A stretch of 64,000 nt of DNA, from contig JAWPHD010010247.1 in the NCBI GenBank assembly GCA_037043455.1, positions 31,663 to 95,662 on the forward strand, given 5' to 3'. A model generated the notes under the pieces. That model was not told the origin of the DNA. It worked only from the letters and a program-made list of their open reading frames with translations, and made no database searches. Positions 27,601 through 42,612 of this stretch are shown here, piece by piece; position 1 is the stretch's first letter; each line of letters starts with the position of its first letter. A program made the position numbers and the translations under genes. Source of the stretch: Cyrtodaria siliqua. Lineage: Eukaryota > Mollusca > Bivalvia > Adapedonta > Hiatellidae.

Positions 27601-30600
27601 ATTTCAGAGATATATATGTTTTCTGAAAAATGGTTTTAATGAGTGGACTATTGTTAGAGTCAACCTAGCAAGGAGTAGTGTACCTAGCGAGGAGTAGTGT
27701 ACCTAGCGAGGAGTAGTGTGTACCTAGCAAGGAGTAGTGTACCTAGCGAGGAGTAGTGTACCTAGCGAGGAGTAGTGTGTACCTAGCGAGGAGTAGTGTA
27801 CCTAGCGAGGAGTAGTGTACCTAGCGAGGAGTAGTGTGTACCTAGCGAGGAGTAGTGTACCTAGCGAGGAGTAGTGTACCTAGCGAGGAGTAGTGTACCT
27901 AGCGAGGAATAGTGTACCTAGCGAGGAGTAGTGTACCTAGCGAGGAGTAGTGTACCTAGCGAGGAGTAGTGTACCTAGCGAGGAGTAGTGTACCTAGCGA
28001 GGAGTAGTGTGTACCTAGCGAGGAGTAGTGTGTACCTAGCGAGGAGTAGTGTACCTAGCAAGGAGTAGTGTACCTAGCGAGGAGTAGTGTGTACCTAGCG
28101 AGGAGTAGTGTACCTAGCGAGAAGTAGTGTACCTAGCGAGGAGTAGTGTGTACCTAGCGAGGAGTAGTGTACCTAGCGAGGAGTAGTGTGTACCTAGCGA
28201 GGAATAGTGTACCTAGCGAGGAGTAGTGTACCTAGCGAGGAGTAGTGTGTACCTAGCGAGGAGTAGTGTACCTAGCATAAAAGTTGACCTAGAGTAGCTT
28301 TTTTTTGGAAAATGTTAGCCAGTTTGACAACTTTATAGTCAGTCATGTAGTCTTATGTTAGAACCCTACAACCTAGTGAACACATGTATTAGAGTCAACA
28401 AATCGGACAGATGTCAGAGTTGACATATTGGACACATGTAAGAGTTAACATATTGGACACATGTCAGAGTTAACATATTGGACACATGTAAAAGTTGACA
28501 TACTAGACATATGCCAGAGTTGACATATTGGACATGTAAAAGTTGACATATTTGACACATATAAGAGTTAACATACTGGACACATGTTTACAGTTGACAT
28601 ATTGGACACATGTAAGAGTTGACATATTGGACACATGTAAGAGATGACATATTGGACACATGTAAGAGTTGACATATTGGACGCATGTAAGATATGACAT
28701 ATTGGACACACATAAGAGTTGACATATTTAACACCTGTAAGAGTCAACATATTGGACACATGTAAGAGTTGACATATTGGACACATGTAAAAGTTGACAT
28801 ATTGGACACACATAAGAGATGACATATTGGACACATGTTAAGAGTTGACATATTGGACAAATGTCAGCGTTGGCATATTGGACATATGTAAAAATTGACA
28901 TATTTGACACACGTAAGAGTTAACATATTGGACACATGTTAAGAGTTGATATATTGGACACATGTTAAGAGATAACATATCGGACATGTGTAAGAGTTGA
29001 CATATTGGTCACATGTGAGAGTTGACATATTGGAATCGTAAAAGTTGACACAGTATAAAAGTTGACATATGGGACACATGTTAGGAGTTGACATACTTGA
29101 AACATGTTAAAAGTTGACATATTGGACATATGTAAGAGATGACATATTGGACACACACAAGAATGGACATATTGGTCACATGTCAGAGGTGACATATTGG
29201 ACACATGTAAAAGTTCAAATATTTGACACATGTAAACATTGACGCATATAAAAGTTGACATAGGAAACACATGTTAAGAGTTGACATATTGGACACACAT
29301 AAGAATTATTGGTCACATGTGAGACATATTGTACACATGTCAGAGAGGACATATTTGACATATGTACAAATTAACATATTGGACACATGTTAAAAGTTGA
29401 CATATTGGACACATGTAAAAGTTGACATATTTGACACATGTAAGAGTTAATATATTGGACACATGTTAAGAGTTGACATATTGCACACATGTAAAAGTTG
29501 ACATATTTGACACATGTTAAGAGTTGACATTTTTGGCACATGTAACAGTTGATATATTGGACACATGTAAGAGATGACAAATTGGACACACAAAAGAGTT
29601 GACATATTGGTCACATGTGAGAGTTGACATATTTAACACATGTAAGAGTTGACATACTGGACACATGTAAGAGTTGACATATAGGACACATGTCAGAGTT
29701 GAAATATTGGACACATGTAAAAGTTGACATATTTGACACATGTAAGAGTTAACATATTGGACACATGTTAAGAGGTGACATATTGGGCATATGTAAAAGT
29801 TGACATATTTGACACATGTAAAAGTTGATATAGGTGACGCATGTTAAAAGTTGACATATTGGACACATGTAAGAGTTGACATATTGGGCACATGTCAGGG
29901 TTGACATATTGGAAAAATGTAAGGGTTGACATATTGGACACATGTAAGAGATGACATATTGGACACATGTAAGAGTTGTCATATTTAACACATGTAAGAG
30001 TCGACATATGGGACACTTGTAAGAGTTGACATATTGGACACACGTAAGATTTGACATGTTGCACACATGTAAGTGTCTACATGCTGAATGCATTTAAATG
30101 TTGACAAACAAGGAGACTCCATTAAATATGGGTCTTACTCATTTTTTCAAATGAAATACAGATTATGAAATAAGCAAATGTCATTTTGATTTCTGGCTTT
30201 TCAATATATTGACATTGTCAGTATTAAATATTTAATAAATTAGATTTGCATTTGTCTGTTTGCAGAAATGTGTTCTAATGGGTTTTACTCTCTCACTGGC
30301 CTGTCCCCATGCACACGTTGTGGTATTGGCAAATACTGGAAGAATTCTACAAACTGTGAAATATGTCCATCCGGAGGAACCACAGCAACCGACACTGCAG
30401 CCAGTGTAGCCCAATGCATAAGTAAGTAAAACAATTTAATGCAATGATTTTAACATATCCTTGTCAAAATCTTAGTATTTAGGTGAACAAGATATATAAT
30501 GATTTTAACAAATAATATAGCATGTTTCAGTATACAATTCATTGTTCCAGATGTATGCCCATCTGCACACTTCTCATACAGGGGATATTACTGTGATAAT

Positions 30601-33600
30601 CTAGCCTGTATTCTCATTTATTGTTCCAGGCATATGCCCATCTGGACAGTTCTCATATATGGGATATACCTGTGATAATGGAGCCTGTATTTTCTTTCAT
30701 TTATTGTTCCAGGCGTATGCTCCGCTGGACAGTTCTTTCACAGGGGATATAACTGTGATGTGGGACCTGTATTTTCATTTATTGTTCCAGGCTTATCATC
30801 TGGACAATTCCCTTACAGGGGATATAACTGTAATAGTGGAGCCTGCATTTTCATTAATTGTTCCAGATGTGCTGGACAGTTCTCATATAGGGGATATAAC
30901 TGATAGTGGGGCCTGCATTTTCATTAATTGTTCCAGATGTATGCCCATCTGGACAGTTCTCATACAGGGGATATAACTGTGATAGTGGAGCCTGCATTTT
31001 CATTTATTGTTCCAGATGTGCTGGACAGTTCTCATATAGGGGATATAACTGATAGTGGGGCCTGCATTTTCATTAATTGTTCCAGATGTATGCCCATCTG
31101 GACAGTTCTCATACAGGGGATATAACTGTGATAGTGGAGCCTGCATTTTCATTTATTGTTCCAGATGTATGCCCAGCTGGACAGTTCTCATACAGGGGAT
31201 ACAAATGTGATAGTGGAGACTAGTACATTTTCATTTATTTGTTCCAGATGTATGCCCATCTGGACAGTTGTCATATAGGGGATATAACTGTGATAGTGGA
31301 GCCTGCATTTTCATTTATTGTTCCAGATGTATGCCCAGCTGGACAGTTCTCTTATGGTGGATATAACCGAGATAACGTCTGTAGACAGTGCCCACCTAAC
31401 CATTATCAGGATCAGACTAAATCTACATTGTGTAATTTGTGCAATGAAAATTCTGAGTACTCGACTGCCGGAGGTCTTACTTCTGCCTCACAATGCCAGG
31501 ATGCAAGTAAGTGCACACTCTAGTACTGGAGGTCTCACTTCTGCCTCACAATGCCAGGATGCAAGTAAGTGCACACACTAGTGCCGGAGGTCTCACTTCT
31601 GCCTCACAATGCCAGGATGCAAGTAAGTGCACACTCTAGTACTGGAGGTCTCACTTCTGCCTCACAATGCCAGGATGCAAGTAAGTGCACACTCTAGTGC
31701 TGGAGGTCTCACTTCTGCCTCACAATGCCAGGATGCAAGTAAGTGCACACTCTAGTGCTGGAGGTCTCACTTCTGCCTCACAATGCCAGGATGCAAGTAA
31801 GTGCACACTCTAGTGCTGGAGGTCTCACTTCTGCCTCACAATGCCAGGATGCAAGTAAGTGCACACTCTAGTGCTGGAGGTCTCACTTCTGCCTCACAAT
31901 GCCAGGATGCAAGTAAGTGCACACACTAGTGCCAGAGGTCTCACTTCTGCCTCACAATGCCAGGATGCAAGTAAGTGCACACTCTAGTACTGGAGGTCTC
32001 ACTTCTGCCTCACAATGCCAGGATGCAAGTAAGTGCACACTCTAGTGCTGGAGGTCTCACTTCTGCCTCACAATGCCAGGATGCAAGTAAGTGCACACAC
32101 TAGTGCCGGAGGTCTCACTTCTGCCTCACAATGCCAGGATGCAAGTAAGTGCACACTCTAGTACTGGAGGTCTCACTTCTGCCTCACAATGCCAGGATGC
32201 AAGTAAGTGCACACTCTAGTGCTGGAGGTCTCACTTCTGCCTCACAATGCCAGGATGCAAGTAAGTGCACACTCTAGTGCTGGAGGTCTCACTTCTGCCT
32301 CACAATGCCAGGATGCAAGTAAGTGCACACTCTAGTGCTGGAGGTCTCACTTCTGCCTCACAATGCCAGGATGCAAGTAAGTGCACACTCTAGTGCCGGA
32401 GGTCTTACTTCTGCCTCACAATGCCAGGAAGCAAGTAAGTGCACACTCTAGTGCCGGAGGTCTCACTTCTGCCTCATAATGCCAGGAAGCAAGTAAGTGC
32501 ACACTCTAGTACTGGAGGTCTCACTTCTGCCTCACAATGCCAGGATGCAAGTAAGTGCACACACTAGTGCCGGAGGTCTCACTTCTGCCTCACAATGCCA
32601 GGATGCAAGTAAGTGCACACTCTAGTGCCGGAGGTCTTACTTCTGCCTCACAATGCCAGGAAGCAAGTAAGTGCACACTCTAGTGCCTGAGGTCTCACTT
32701 CTGCCTCATAATGCCAGGAAGCAAGTAAGTGCACACTCTAGTGCTGGAGGTCTCGATTCTGCCTCACAATGCCAGGATGCAAGTAAGTGCACACTCTAGT
32801 GCTGGAGGTCTCACTTCTGCCTCACAATGCCAGGATGCAAGTAAGTGCACACACTAGTGCTGGAGGTCTCACTTCTGCCTCACAATGCCAGGATGCAAGT
32901 AAGTGCACACACTAGTGCCGGAGGTCTCACTTCTGCCTCACAATGCCAGGATGCAAGTAAGTGCACACACTAGTGCCGGAGGTCTCACTTCTGCCTCACA
33001 ATAATACTGGTCTTAGTGATCAAAGTACACTTTAGTTGTAATATCAGTACAACTTTTGACCATAATTATACCCTTAATTTATGATTCAGCAACAAAAAAA
33101 AACCACAACTTTTCGAGTTTTCTAGACCAAACGTTTTCACTAAATAATTATTAAACTGAAGGTAACTTGCAGCTCAATTTAATTAATGCATGTACACATT
33201 TCATATGAAACTTGTGCATGTTATGAGGGGCTTCATTTGAGTTGACACCAATCACTCTTCCAGATCACCTCCAATTTATAATAATCTACTTTGCCAAGCA
33301 GCTGTAAATTTCTGTTGATTTAACGTGAATCAACTGGCAAACAAGATGGACCATGAAATGTCTCTGAAGTAACATTGTTTTTTTCTTATAATATATGCTT
33401 GTATTTCAGATGCTGGTTATTGTACTTCGGGCAGATGTGGTTTAAATGGTGTCTGCAACATTGCATATAATTTCTACCAATGTCAATGCCCACAAGGTAT
33501 GTTTGTACAAAAAAATGTCATTGGCCACAAGGTATGTTTGTACAATACATGTCAAAATGCTCACAAGTTATGTTTGTACAATACAGTGTCAATACCCACA

Positions 33601-36600
33601 AGTTATGTTTGTACAATACAATGTCAATGCCCACAAGTTATGTTTGTACAATACAATGTTAGTGCCCACAAGGTATGTTCAGACAATACAATGTTAGTGG
33701 CCACAGGGTATGTTTGTACAATACAATGTCAGTGGCCACAAGGTATGTTTGTACAATATAATGTAAGTGGCCACAAGGTATGTTTGTACAATACAATGTC
33801 AGTGCCCACAAGGTATGTTCGTACAATGCAGTGTTAGTGGCCACAGGGTATGTTTGTACAATACAATGTCAGTGGCCACAAGGTATGTTTGTACAATATA
33901 ATGTCAGTGCCCACAAGGTATGTTCGTACAATACAATGTTAGTGGCCACAAGGTATGTTTGTACAATACAATGTCAGTGGCCTCAATGTATGTTTGTACA
34001 ATACAATGTCAGTGGTCACAAGGTTTGTTTATACAAAACAGTGTCTGTGCCCACAAGGTATGTTCGTACAGTACAATGTTAGCGGCCACAAGGTATATTT
34101 GTACAATACAATGTCAGTGGCCAATACAATGTTAGTGGCCACAAGGTATGTTTGTACAATACAATGTCAGTGGCCTCAATGTATGTTTATACAATACAAT
34201 GTCAGTGGTCACAAGGTTTGTTTATACAAAACAGTGTCTGTGCCCGCAAGGTATATTCGTACAATACAATGTTAGTGGCCACAAGGTATGTTTGTACCAT
34301 ACAATGTCAGTGGTCACAAGGTTTGTTTATACAAAACAGTGTCTGTGCCCACAAGGTATGTTCAAACAATACAATGTAAGTGGTCACAAGGTATGTTTGT
34401 ACAAAACAATGTCAGTGGCCACAAGGTATTTTTTATACAATACAGTGTCAGTGCCCACAAGGTATGTTCATACAATACAATGTTAGTGGCCACAAGGTAT
34501 GTTTGTACAATACAATGTCAGTGGCCTCAATGTATGTTTGTACAATACAATGTCAGTAGTCACAAGGTTTGTTTATACAAAACAGTGTCTGTGCTCACAA
34601 GGTATGTTTGTACAATACAATGTCAGTGCTCACTAGGTATGTTTGTACAATACAATGTCAGTGCTCACAAGGTATGTTTGTACAATAAAATGTCAGTGGC
34701 CTCAATGTATGTTTGTACAATACAATGTCAGTGGTCACAAGGTTTGTTTATACAAAACAGTGTCTGTGCCCACAAGATCTGTTCGTACAATACAATATAA
34801 GTGGCCACAAGATATGTTTGTACAATACAATGTCAGTGGTCACAAGGTTTGTTTATACAAAACAGTGTCTGTGCCCACAAGGTATGTTCATACAATACAA
34901 TGTTAGTGGCCACAAGGTATGTTTGTACAAAACAATGTCAGTGGCCACAAGGTATGTTCGTACAATACAGTGTCAGTGGCCACAAGGTATGTTTGTACAA
35001 TACAATGTCAGTGTCCACAAGGTATGTTTGTACAATACAGTGTCCTTGCCCACAAGGTATGTTTGTACAATACAATGTCAGTGCCCACAAGGTATGTTTG
35101 TACAATACAATGTCAGTGACCACAAAGTATGTTTGCATGTTTGCATGTTTGTACAATACAATGTCGGTGGCCGATCTAACCTGAAATTATATTTTTGTAG
35201 GTTACTACGGTCCAACGTGTAATTTCCAGGTGAACTATTGTTCCTCAAACCCATGCTACAATGGCGGCCAATGTACATCGACAGCATCTGGACATGCGTG
35301 TAATTGCCAAGGTAACTTTCACTCTTGTCTAACCAGAATAAGTTTATCAGAAGCATCAAATTCTTTCCACCAAACATGTATATAACACACATCTACAGTC
35401 ATGTATATAACACACATCTACAATCATGTATATAACATGCATCTCAGTCATGTATATAACACACATCTACAGTCATGTTTATAACACACATCTACAATCA
35501 TGTATATAACACACATCTACAGTCATGTATATAACATGCATCTTCAGTCATGTATATAACATGCATTTACAGTCATGTATATAACACACATCTGTAGTCA
35601 TGTAAATAACATGCATCTTCGGTCATGTATATAACATGCATTTACAGTCATGTATATAGCACACATTGGCAGTCGTGTATATAACACTCATCTATGGTCA
35701 TGTATATAACATGCATCTATAGTAATGTATATAACACAAATCTTCTGTCATGTATATAGCACAAATCTACAGTCTTGTATATAACACACATATACAGTCA
35801 TGTATATAACACAAATCTACAGTCGTGTATATAACACAAATCTTCAGTCATGTATATAACACAAATCTACAGTCATGTATATAACACTCATCTACAGACA
35901 TCTACAGTCATGCATATAACACAAATCTTCAGTCATGTATACAGTCATGTATATAACACAAATCTACAGTCATGTATATAACACACATCTACAGTCATGT
36001 ATATAACACTCATCTACAGACATCTACAGTCATGCATATAACACACATCTACCGTCATGTATATAACACACATCTACAGTCATGTGTATAACACATCTAC
36101 AGTCATGTATATAACACACATCTACAGTCATGTATATAACACATCTACAGTCATGTATATAACACACATCTACAGTCATGTATATAACACACATCTACAG
36201 TCATGTATATAACACGCATCTACATTCATGTATATAATACACATATACAGTCATGTATATAACGCACATCTACAGTCATGTATATAACAAACATCTTAAG
36301 ACATGTATATAGCATCATGTATATAACACACATCCATGTATATAACACATATATAATCATGTATGTAATATCATGTATATAAAAAAATCTACAGTCATAT
36401 ATATATAACACATTTACATGTATGTAACACACATCTGTAATCATGTATATAACACACATCTGCATGTATGTAACACACATCTACACTCATGTATATAATG
36501 TCATGTATATAACACATATATATAATCATGTATATAATATGTATATAACACACATCTACAATCATATATATAACACACATCTGCATGTATGTAACACACA

Positions 36601-38900
36601 TCTACACTCATGTTTATTGTATACTTTCATATTGTCCCGTTTAGTTATCATTGAGCTAAAGCGTGCAGTATTCTACGATATTGCACGCATTGATATTGCA
36701 CGGGAACTTTTGCTCGTGCTTGCTAAGAGCCGCGAAATAGAAATAAGGAACTACTTTCAAATAAAAATAACGGAATCCTTCCTGTAGTGCCAACAAAAAA
36801 ATACGAGGTTTTTTTTCAACCTTTTATGGCAAAAATTGATAAAATAATTCAAATGGTCACTCACCCACTGTTTTTAACGTTATCGAATGGTAAACAAACT
36901 TCAGAAAATCGCTTGATGTTTTTAATTACGTCATCCGACGTCGACGTCATTTTCGCGCAAAATAATCATCCACACAAAATGAAACTAAATGGCAAGATAG
37001 GAATACCATCAAAAGCTATAAAAATAACACAAATACAAGAAAAGTAATTGTCATACAATTAACATTGATCAAAAACAATATGAAAGTATACAATAAAAAG
37101 GTTATTGAATTTGTATGGCTAAATATTACTTGGAACTCGTTGTTTTGGCGCAGGACGACGAGCTTGCGCAGGACGACTCGCAAGCTCGTCGTCCTTTGCC
37201 AAAACAACTCGTTCCAAGTAATATTTAGCCATACAAATGCAATAACCTATAATTATAGCACTTATATGTAATCATGTAGATAACTAACACACATCTACAG
37301 TGAAACACTGTATCTACTTCAATGTAAATTGATACATGTCTGATCATGATTTTATTTTCTCACTGGAAAAAGAGATACGTGTTACTGTTTTGTCAATGAC
37401 AGCGGCGTTAATGTAATTTTTAGCTCGACTATTCGAAGAATAAGAGAGCTTATGTAATCATCCCGGGGTCGGCGTCGGCGTCCAACATCAAGGTTTGCGC
37501 GTAAGCTGTGTTTACAAGTCTATATCTCTTACATTTCTTATCCTACCACAACCAAATTTGTTCATGGGCTTCCTTGTAGCATTATCTTAAGGGCTGCATA
37601 AGCAATTTTGGTTCCTGTAACCCATGGGCTCCCATGGAACCCAAATTATAATAGCCCATAAAATGTGCCCCATTTCACATCAAATTTTGCGTGTAAGCTG
37701 TGTTTACAAGTCTATATCTCTTACAATTCTTACCCTAGCACTACAAATTTGGCCATTAGCTTCCTTATAGCATTATCGTAAGGGCTGCTTAAGTAATTTT
37801 GGTTCCTGTAACCCCTGGGCTCCCATGGAACCCAAATTCTGATAGCCCTTAAAATATGTCTGTTTCACATCAAATTTTGCGTGTAAGCTGTGTTTACAGG
37901 TCTATATCTCTTACATTTTTTGTCCTAGCTGAACTAAATTTTGGAATTGGTTTCCTTATAGTATGTTGTAAAGGGTTGGATAAGTAATTTTGACTTCTGC
38001 AAATTCTGGGCTCCCATGGAACCCAAATTGTGATGGCCCATAAAATGTGCAATAAAGGCTTATCTAGGTTTGCATGTAAGCATGTATATATCTATAATTT
38101 TGGTTTGGGATTTTTTATAGCATTATGCATCTTATTACTTCACTCATATTGGGGCATGGGCCCCCTCCTCCCCCCTCCCCACCTCTACCTCGCCCCCACT
38201 CCCCTCCACACTTTTTTTTTTTTTACATAGAAAGTGTTGTTTTAGTCAATTCTTACACATATATGTTGCAACCCTCCCCGCCCCCCCCACCCCAACCCAC
38301 CCCATCCCTCCTCTCACCAAATAATCCCCCCCCCCCCACCACCACCCACCCCAGGGGCGGATCCAGGATTTCAGCTTAGGTGGGGCGTAAGATTTTGGTA
38401 AATTTTCGGGTCCGTTTCTAGCCTCATAAAACGGTTGCGGTAGTGCATTGATAGGGTAAAAAAGTCCGTTTTTAAATAAAAGGAATTATCAATGTGTTAA
38501 TTAATACACTCATTAGCCATTATGCGTCGAGCGAAGCGAGTGAAAAAAATTTGTTATGTGTTATAAATGTATTATTCTATGAAAAATCGAATAGTCGAGC
38601 TGCGATGTTCTCCGACAGCTCTTGTTTGTCCTAGCTGAACTAAATTTTGGAATTGGTTTCCTTATAGTATGTTGTAAAGGGTTGGATAAGTAATTTTGTC
38701 TTCTGCAAATTCTGGGCTCCCATGGAACCTAAATTGAGATGGCCCATAAAATGTGCAATAAAGGCAGATTTAGGTTTGCATGTAAGCATGTATATATCTA
38801 TAATTTTGGTTTGGGATTTGTTATAGCATTATGCATCTTATTACTTCACCCATATTGGGGCATGGGCTCCCCCCTATCCCCCGCCCCCGCTCCCCTCCAC

Positions 38901-38934
<34 letters not shown>

Positions 38935-38982
38935 TATTTCTGTGTTGTTTTAGTCAATTCTGACACATACATGTTGCAACCC

Positions 38983-39021
<39 letters not shown>

Positions 39022-42000
39022 ACCCATTCAACCTCCCCCCTCCTCCCAAGACTTGAAACTTTTTTTTTTACATATTTCTTTGTTGTTTTAGTCAATTCTT
39101 ACACATATATGTTGCCCCCTGACCCCCCAACCCACTCCCGTCTCTCACCCCCGCTCCCCCCCCCCCCCCCCCAACCCCACCCCTACTTGAATATTTTTTT
39201 TTTTTTACATATTTCTGTGTTGCTTTTGTCAATTCTGACACATATATGTTGCTGTCCCCCGCACCCCCGCCTCTCATCCCCATCCCCCACCTCCACCCCC
39301 AACCCCCACACACTTGAAACTTTTTTTTTATTTTTATTCTTTTTACATATTTCTTTGTTGCTTTTGTCAATTCTTACACATATATGTTGCATCCTCCAAC
39401 CCCCGCCCCCCTCCACAACCCACTCCCGCCTCTCAACCCCGCTACCCCCCCCACCCAACCCCCACTTGAAATTTTTATTTTTTTTATTTTTTTTTTACAT
39501 ATTTCTGTGTTGTCCTAGTCAATTCTTACACATATATGTTGCAAACCCCGCCCACCCCCCCTACCCCCCCCCCCCCCCCACCCCATCCCCCACCCCCACC
39601 CACCCCCACCCCCCAAACCCACTCTTGAATTTTTTTTTTTTTTTTTTTTATACATATTTCTTTGTTGTTTTAGTCAATTCTTACACATATATACACATAT
39701 ATATATATATATTTTGCCCCCGCCCCCAACCCACTCCCGACTCTCCCCCCGCTCCCTCCCACACCCCTGGTAAAGACCACTTGAAACCAGAGCTTCTAAA
39801 ATTTTAAAATGCAAATCGGTCCAGGTTTTTAACTGCCGTAAGAATCGCACTTATTTTGAAAAAATCACTAAAATCGCCGTACCCCACCCACCATGTCAGC
39901 TGCAACATGCATTTTTTTCCGTTCAGTCATTGATATAGAGAATTATTTAAAATGTATGTTTGTATTATATTTGTATTATTTATAACTTTATCACAATTTG
40001 TACATTTTAATGACTGACATCATATCTTCGCTTTACTGAATGAATAATTTTATCTCAATATTAAAATTGTTGATCATTTGAGGAATTGAACCGGAAGTGT
40101 CTAATAAACCGGGTAGGTATAAAACGCGGACTAACACGCGCGGACTAGCGGATTATATACGATTTTACAGTAAATTTGAGTAATATCGTTTTTCATCAGT
40201 TAGCTTAATTAATACCAAATGTTACGACTAACGCAAACAATTTCGGTCCGACTTAAAAAAAAACGGTCTCAGGTTTGATCACTTTCCTTAGATAATGTCA
40301 TTAATATTATACTTAAAGTTATTGTAAAAAAAAAATCAAACAATCAATTAACATCTCGGTATTTTAATGACGCAACAAATTTCGAGTCCCAGCTTTGGCC
40401 ACTCAAAACAACAAACCGACACAAGCAAACAGGCTAACACCTTACGACTAACGGTATAGTCAAAAGAAATTACAGACGGTAACACTCGCTTCAGTGAACC
40501 GACAGAACGCGTGATATACTTTCACTGATCACACATCAAAGGCGTGCTATATGGCTATAGACTCTTCCGGAAAACTCCCTACTATCGGTAATGGTTTAGT
40601 CCAAATTGACCAAATTGACCTACTTTCGCACAGGGAGTGACAAACAATCGTGTTATGAATCAAAGAATATTGCCGCAAGGCATATTTGAGGTGTGAAGGG
40701 CAATTGTAGATTTTTTAACGACCAATAGATACAATGTCTGGGACCGATTTAAACAGAGATTTTGAAAAGAAAAACGGTCTGGAGACACAGATTTCGGTCT
40801 GGGAACCGATAAACCGGCGATTTTAGAAGCCCTGCTTGAAACTATTATTTTTTTACATATTTCTGTGTTGCTTTTGTCAATTCTTACACATATATGTTGC
40901 CCCCTCCCTCCCACGCCCCAGCCCACTCCGCCAATCCCCCCGCTCCCACCCCGCTCCCCCCCACTTTAAACTTTTTTTTTTTTTTTTTTTTTACATATTT
41001 CTGTGTTGCTTTTGTCAATTCTTACACCTATATGTTGCCCCCTCCCCCAACCCCGCCTCCACACCCCCACCTCCCAGCACCCCACACTTGAAAGTTGGTG
41101 AATTATTACATGCTTCTTACACATATATGTTGCCCTCACCACCCCCAATCCCCCCACCATCCACCCCTGCTTCTCTCCCATCCCCACCCCGCACCCCACT
41201 CAAAACTCGTTTTTTATTTTATTTTATTTTTTACATATTTCTGTGTAGTTTTGGTCAATTCTTACACATAGTTATGTTGTGCTCCCAACCCCACCCCACA
41301 TTGTTGTAGCCTTGTTTTCTGATGGTATATACTAGCTATAAATGTATTATTCTATGAAAAATCGAATAGTCGAGCTGCGCTGTTCTCCGACAGCTCTTGT
41401 TTTGTCCTAGCTGAACTAAATTTTGGAATTGGTTTCCTTATAGTATGTTGTAAAGGGTTGGATAAGTTAATTTTGTCTTCTGCAAATTCTGGGCTCCCAT
41501 GGAACCCAAATTGTGTTGGCCCATAAAATGTGCAATAAAGGCAGATCTAGGTTTGCATGTAAGCATGTATATATCTATAATTTTGGTTTGGGATTTGTTA
41601 TAGCATTATGCATCTTATTACTTCACCCATATTGGGGCATGGGCTCCCTCCTCCCCCCACCCCCCTCTACCCCCCGCCCCCGCTCCCCTCCACACTTTTA
41701 TTGTTTTTTACATATTCTGTGGTTGTTTTTTTATCAATTCTTACACATATATGTTGCAACCATCCCTGCCCCCACCACCCCACCCCCCGCATCTCCCCCC
41801 TTCACCCCCCCACCCCTCCCCAGACGTGAATTTTTTTTTTTTTTTTACATATTTCTATGTTGCTTTTGTCAATTCTTACACATATATGTTGCAACCCCTC
41901 CCCCCCACCCCCCATCCCACTCCTGCCTCTCCCCCTCCCCCCTGCTCCCCCCCCACCCCCACCCCACTCCACCCCCACTTGAAACTATTATTTATTTATT

Positions 42001-42131
42001 TTACATATTTCTGTGTTGCTTTTGTCAATTCTTACACATATATGTTGCAACCCCCCTCCAGCCCTACCATCTCAACCAATCCCCCCTCCCCCCCCCCATC
42101 AACCCACTCCCACCTCTCACTCCCGCTCCAG

Positions 42132-42175
<44 letters not shown>

Positions 42176-42575
42176 ACGTGAAAATCTAATTTTTGTTGTT
42201 TGTTTTTTTACATATTTCTGTGGTTGTTTTAGTCATTTCTTACACATATATGTGCCATCCACCCCCCCCCATATTCTTACACATATATGTTGCCCTCACC
42301 ACCGGCAGTCCCCCCACCATCCACCCCCGCCTCTCATCCCATCACCCCACCCACCATGCCACACTTGAATTTTTTATTTTAAATATTTCTGTGTTGTTTT
42401 AGTCAATTCTTACACACATATGTTGCCCCCCAACCCCAAACCCCCAACTCACTCCCGCCTCTCACCCCACATCACCCCCCACCCCCACCCCGCCCCGCCC
42501 CAGACTTAAAAAACTTTTTTCTTTTTTTTTTACATATTTTAGTCAATTTTTACACATATTATGTTGCTCTCTTCC

Positions 42576-42612
<37 letters not shown>

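Noticed and set aside
28380..30085. CRISPR-like array
   Set aside because: Units are directly adjacent with no unique spacers, the unit itself varies, and the DNA is clearly eukaryotic.
30549..31326. The acceptor-array units as a series of real small exons
   Set aside because: None has a donor; several units have lost coding bases or gained frameshifts relative to exon 15.
34288..34800. 170-codon and similar frames across the 35-bp array as separate genes
   Set aside because: They are repeat artefacts in all three frames. Only the extension in frame with exon 16 is of interest, and only as a possible isoform.
38971..42368. Proline-rich frames of 157-278 codons in the C-rich arrays
   Set aside because: Direct translation of poly-C and T-run units; the same units give open frames in several registers on both strands.
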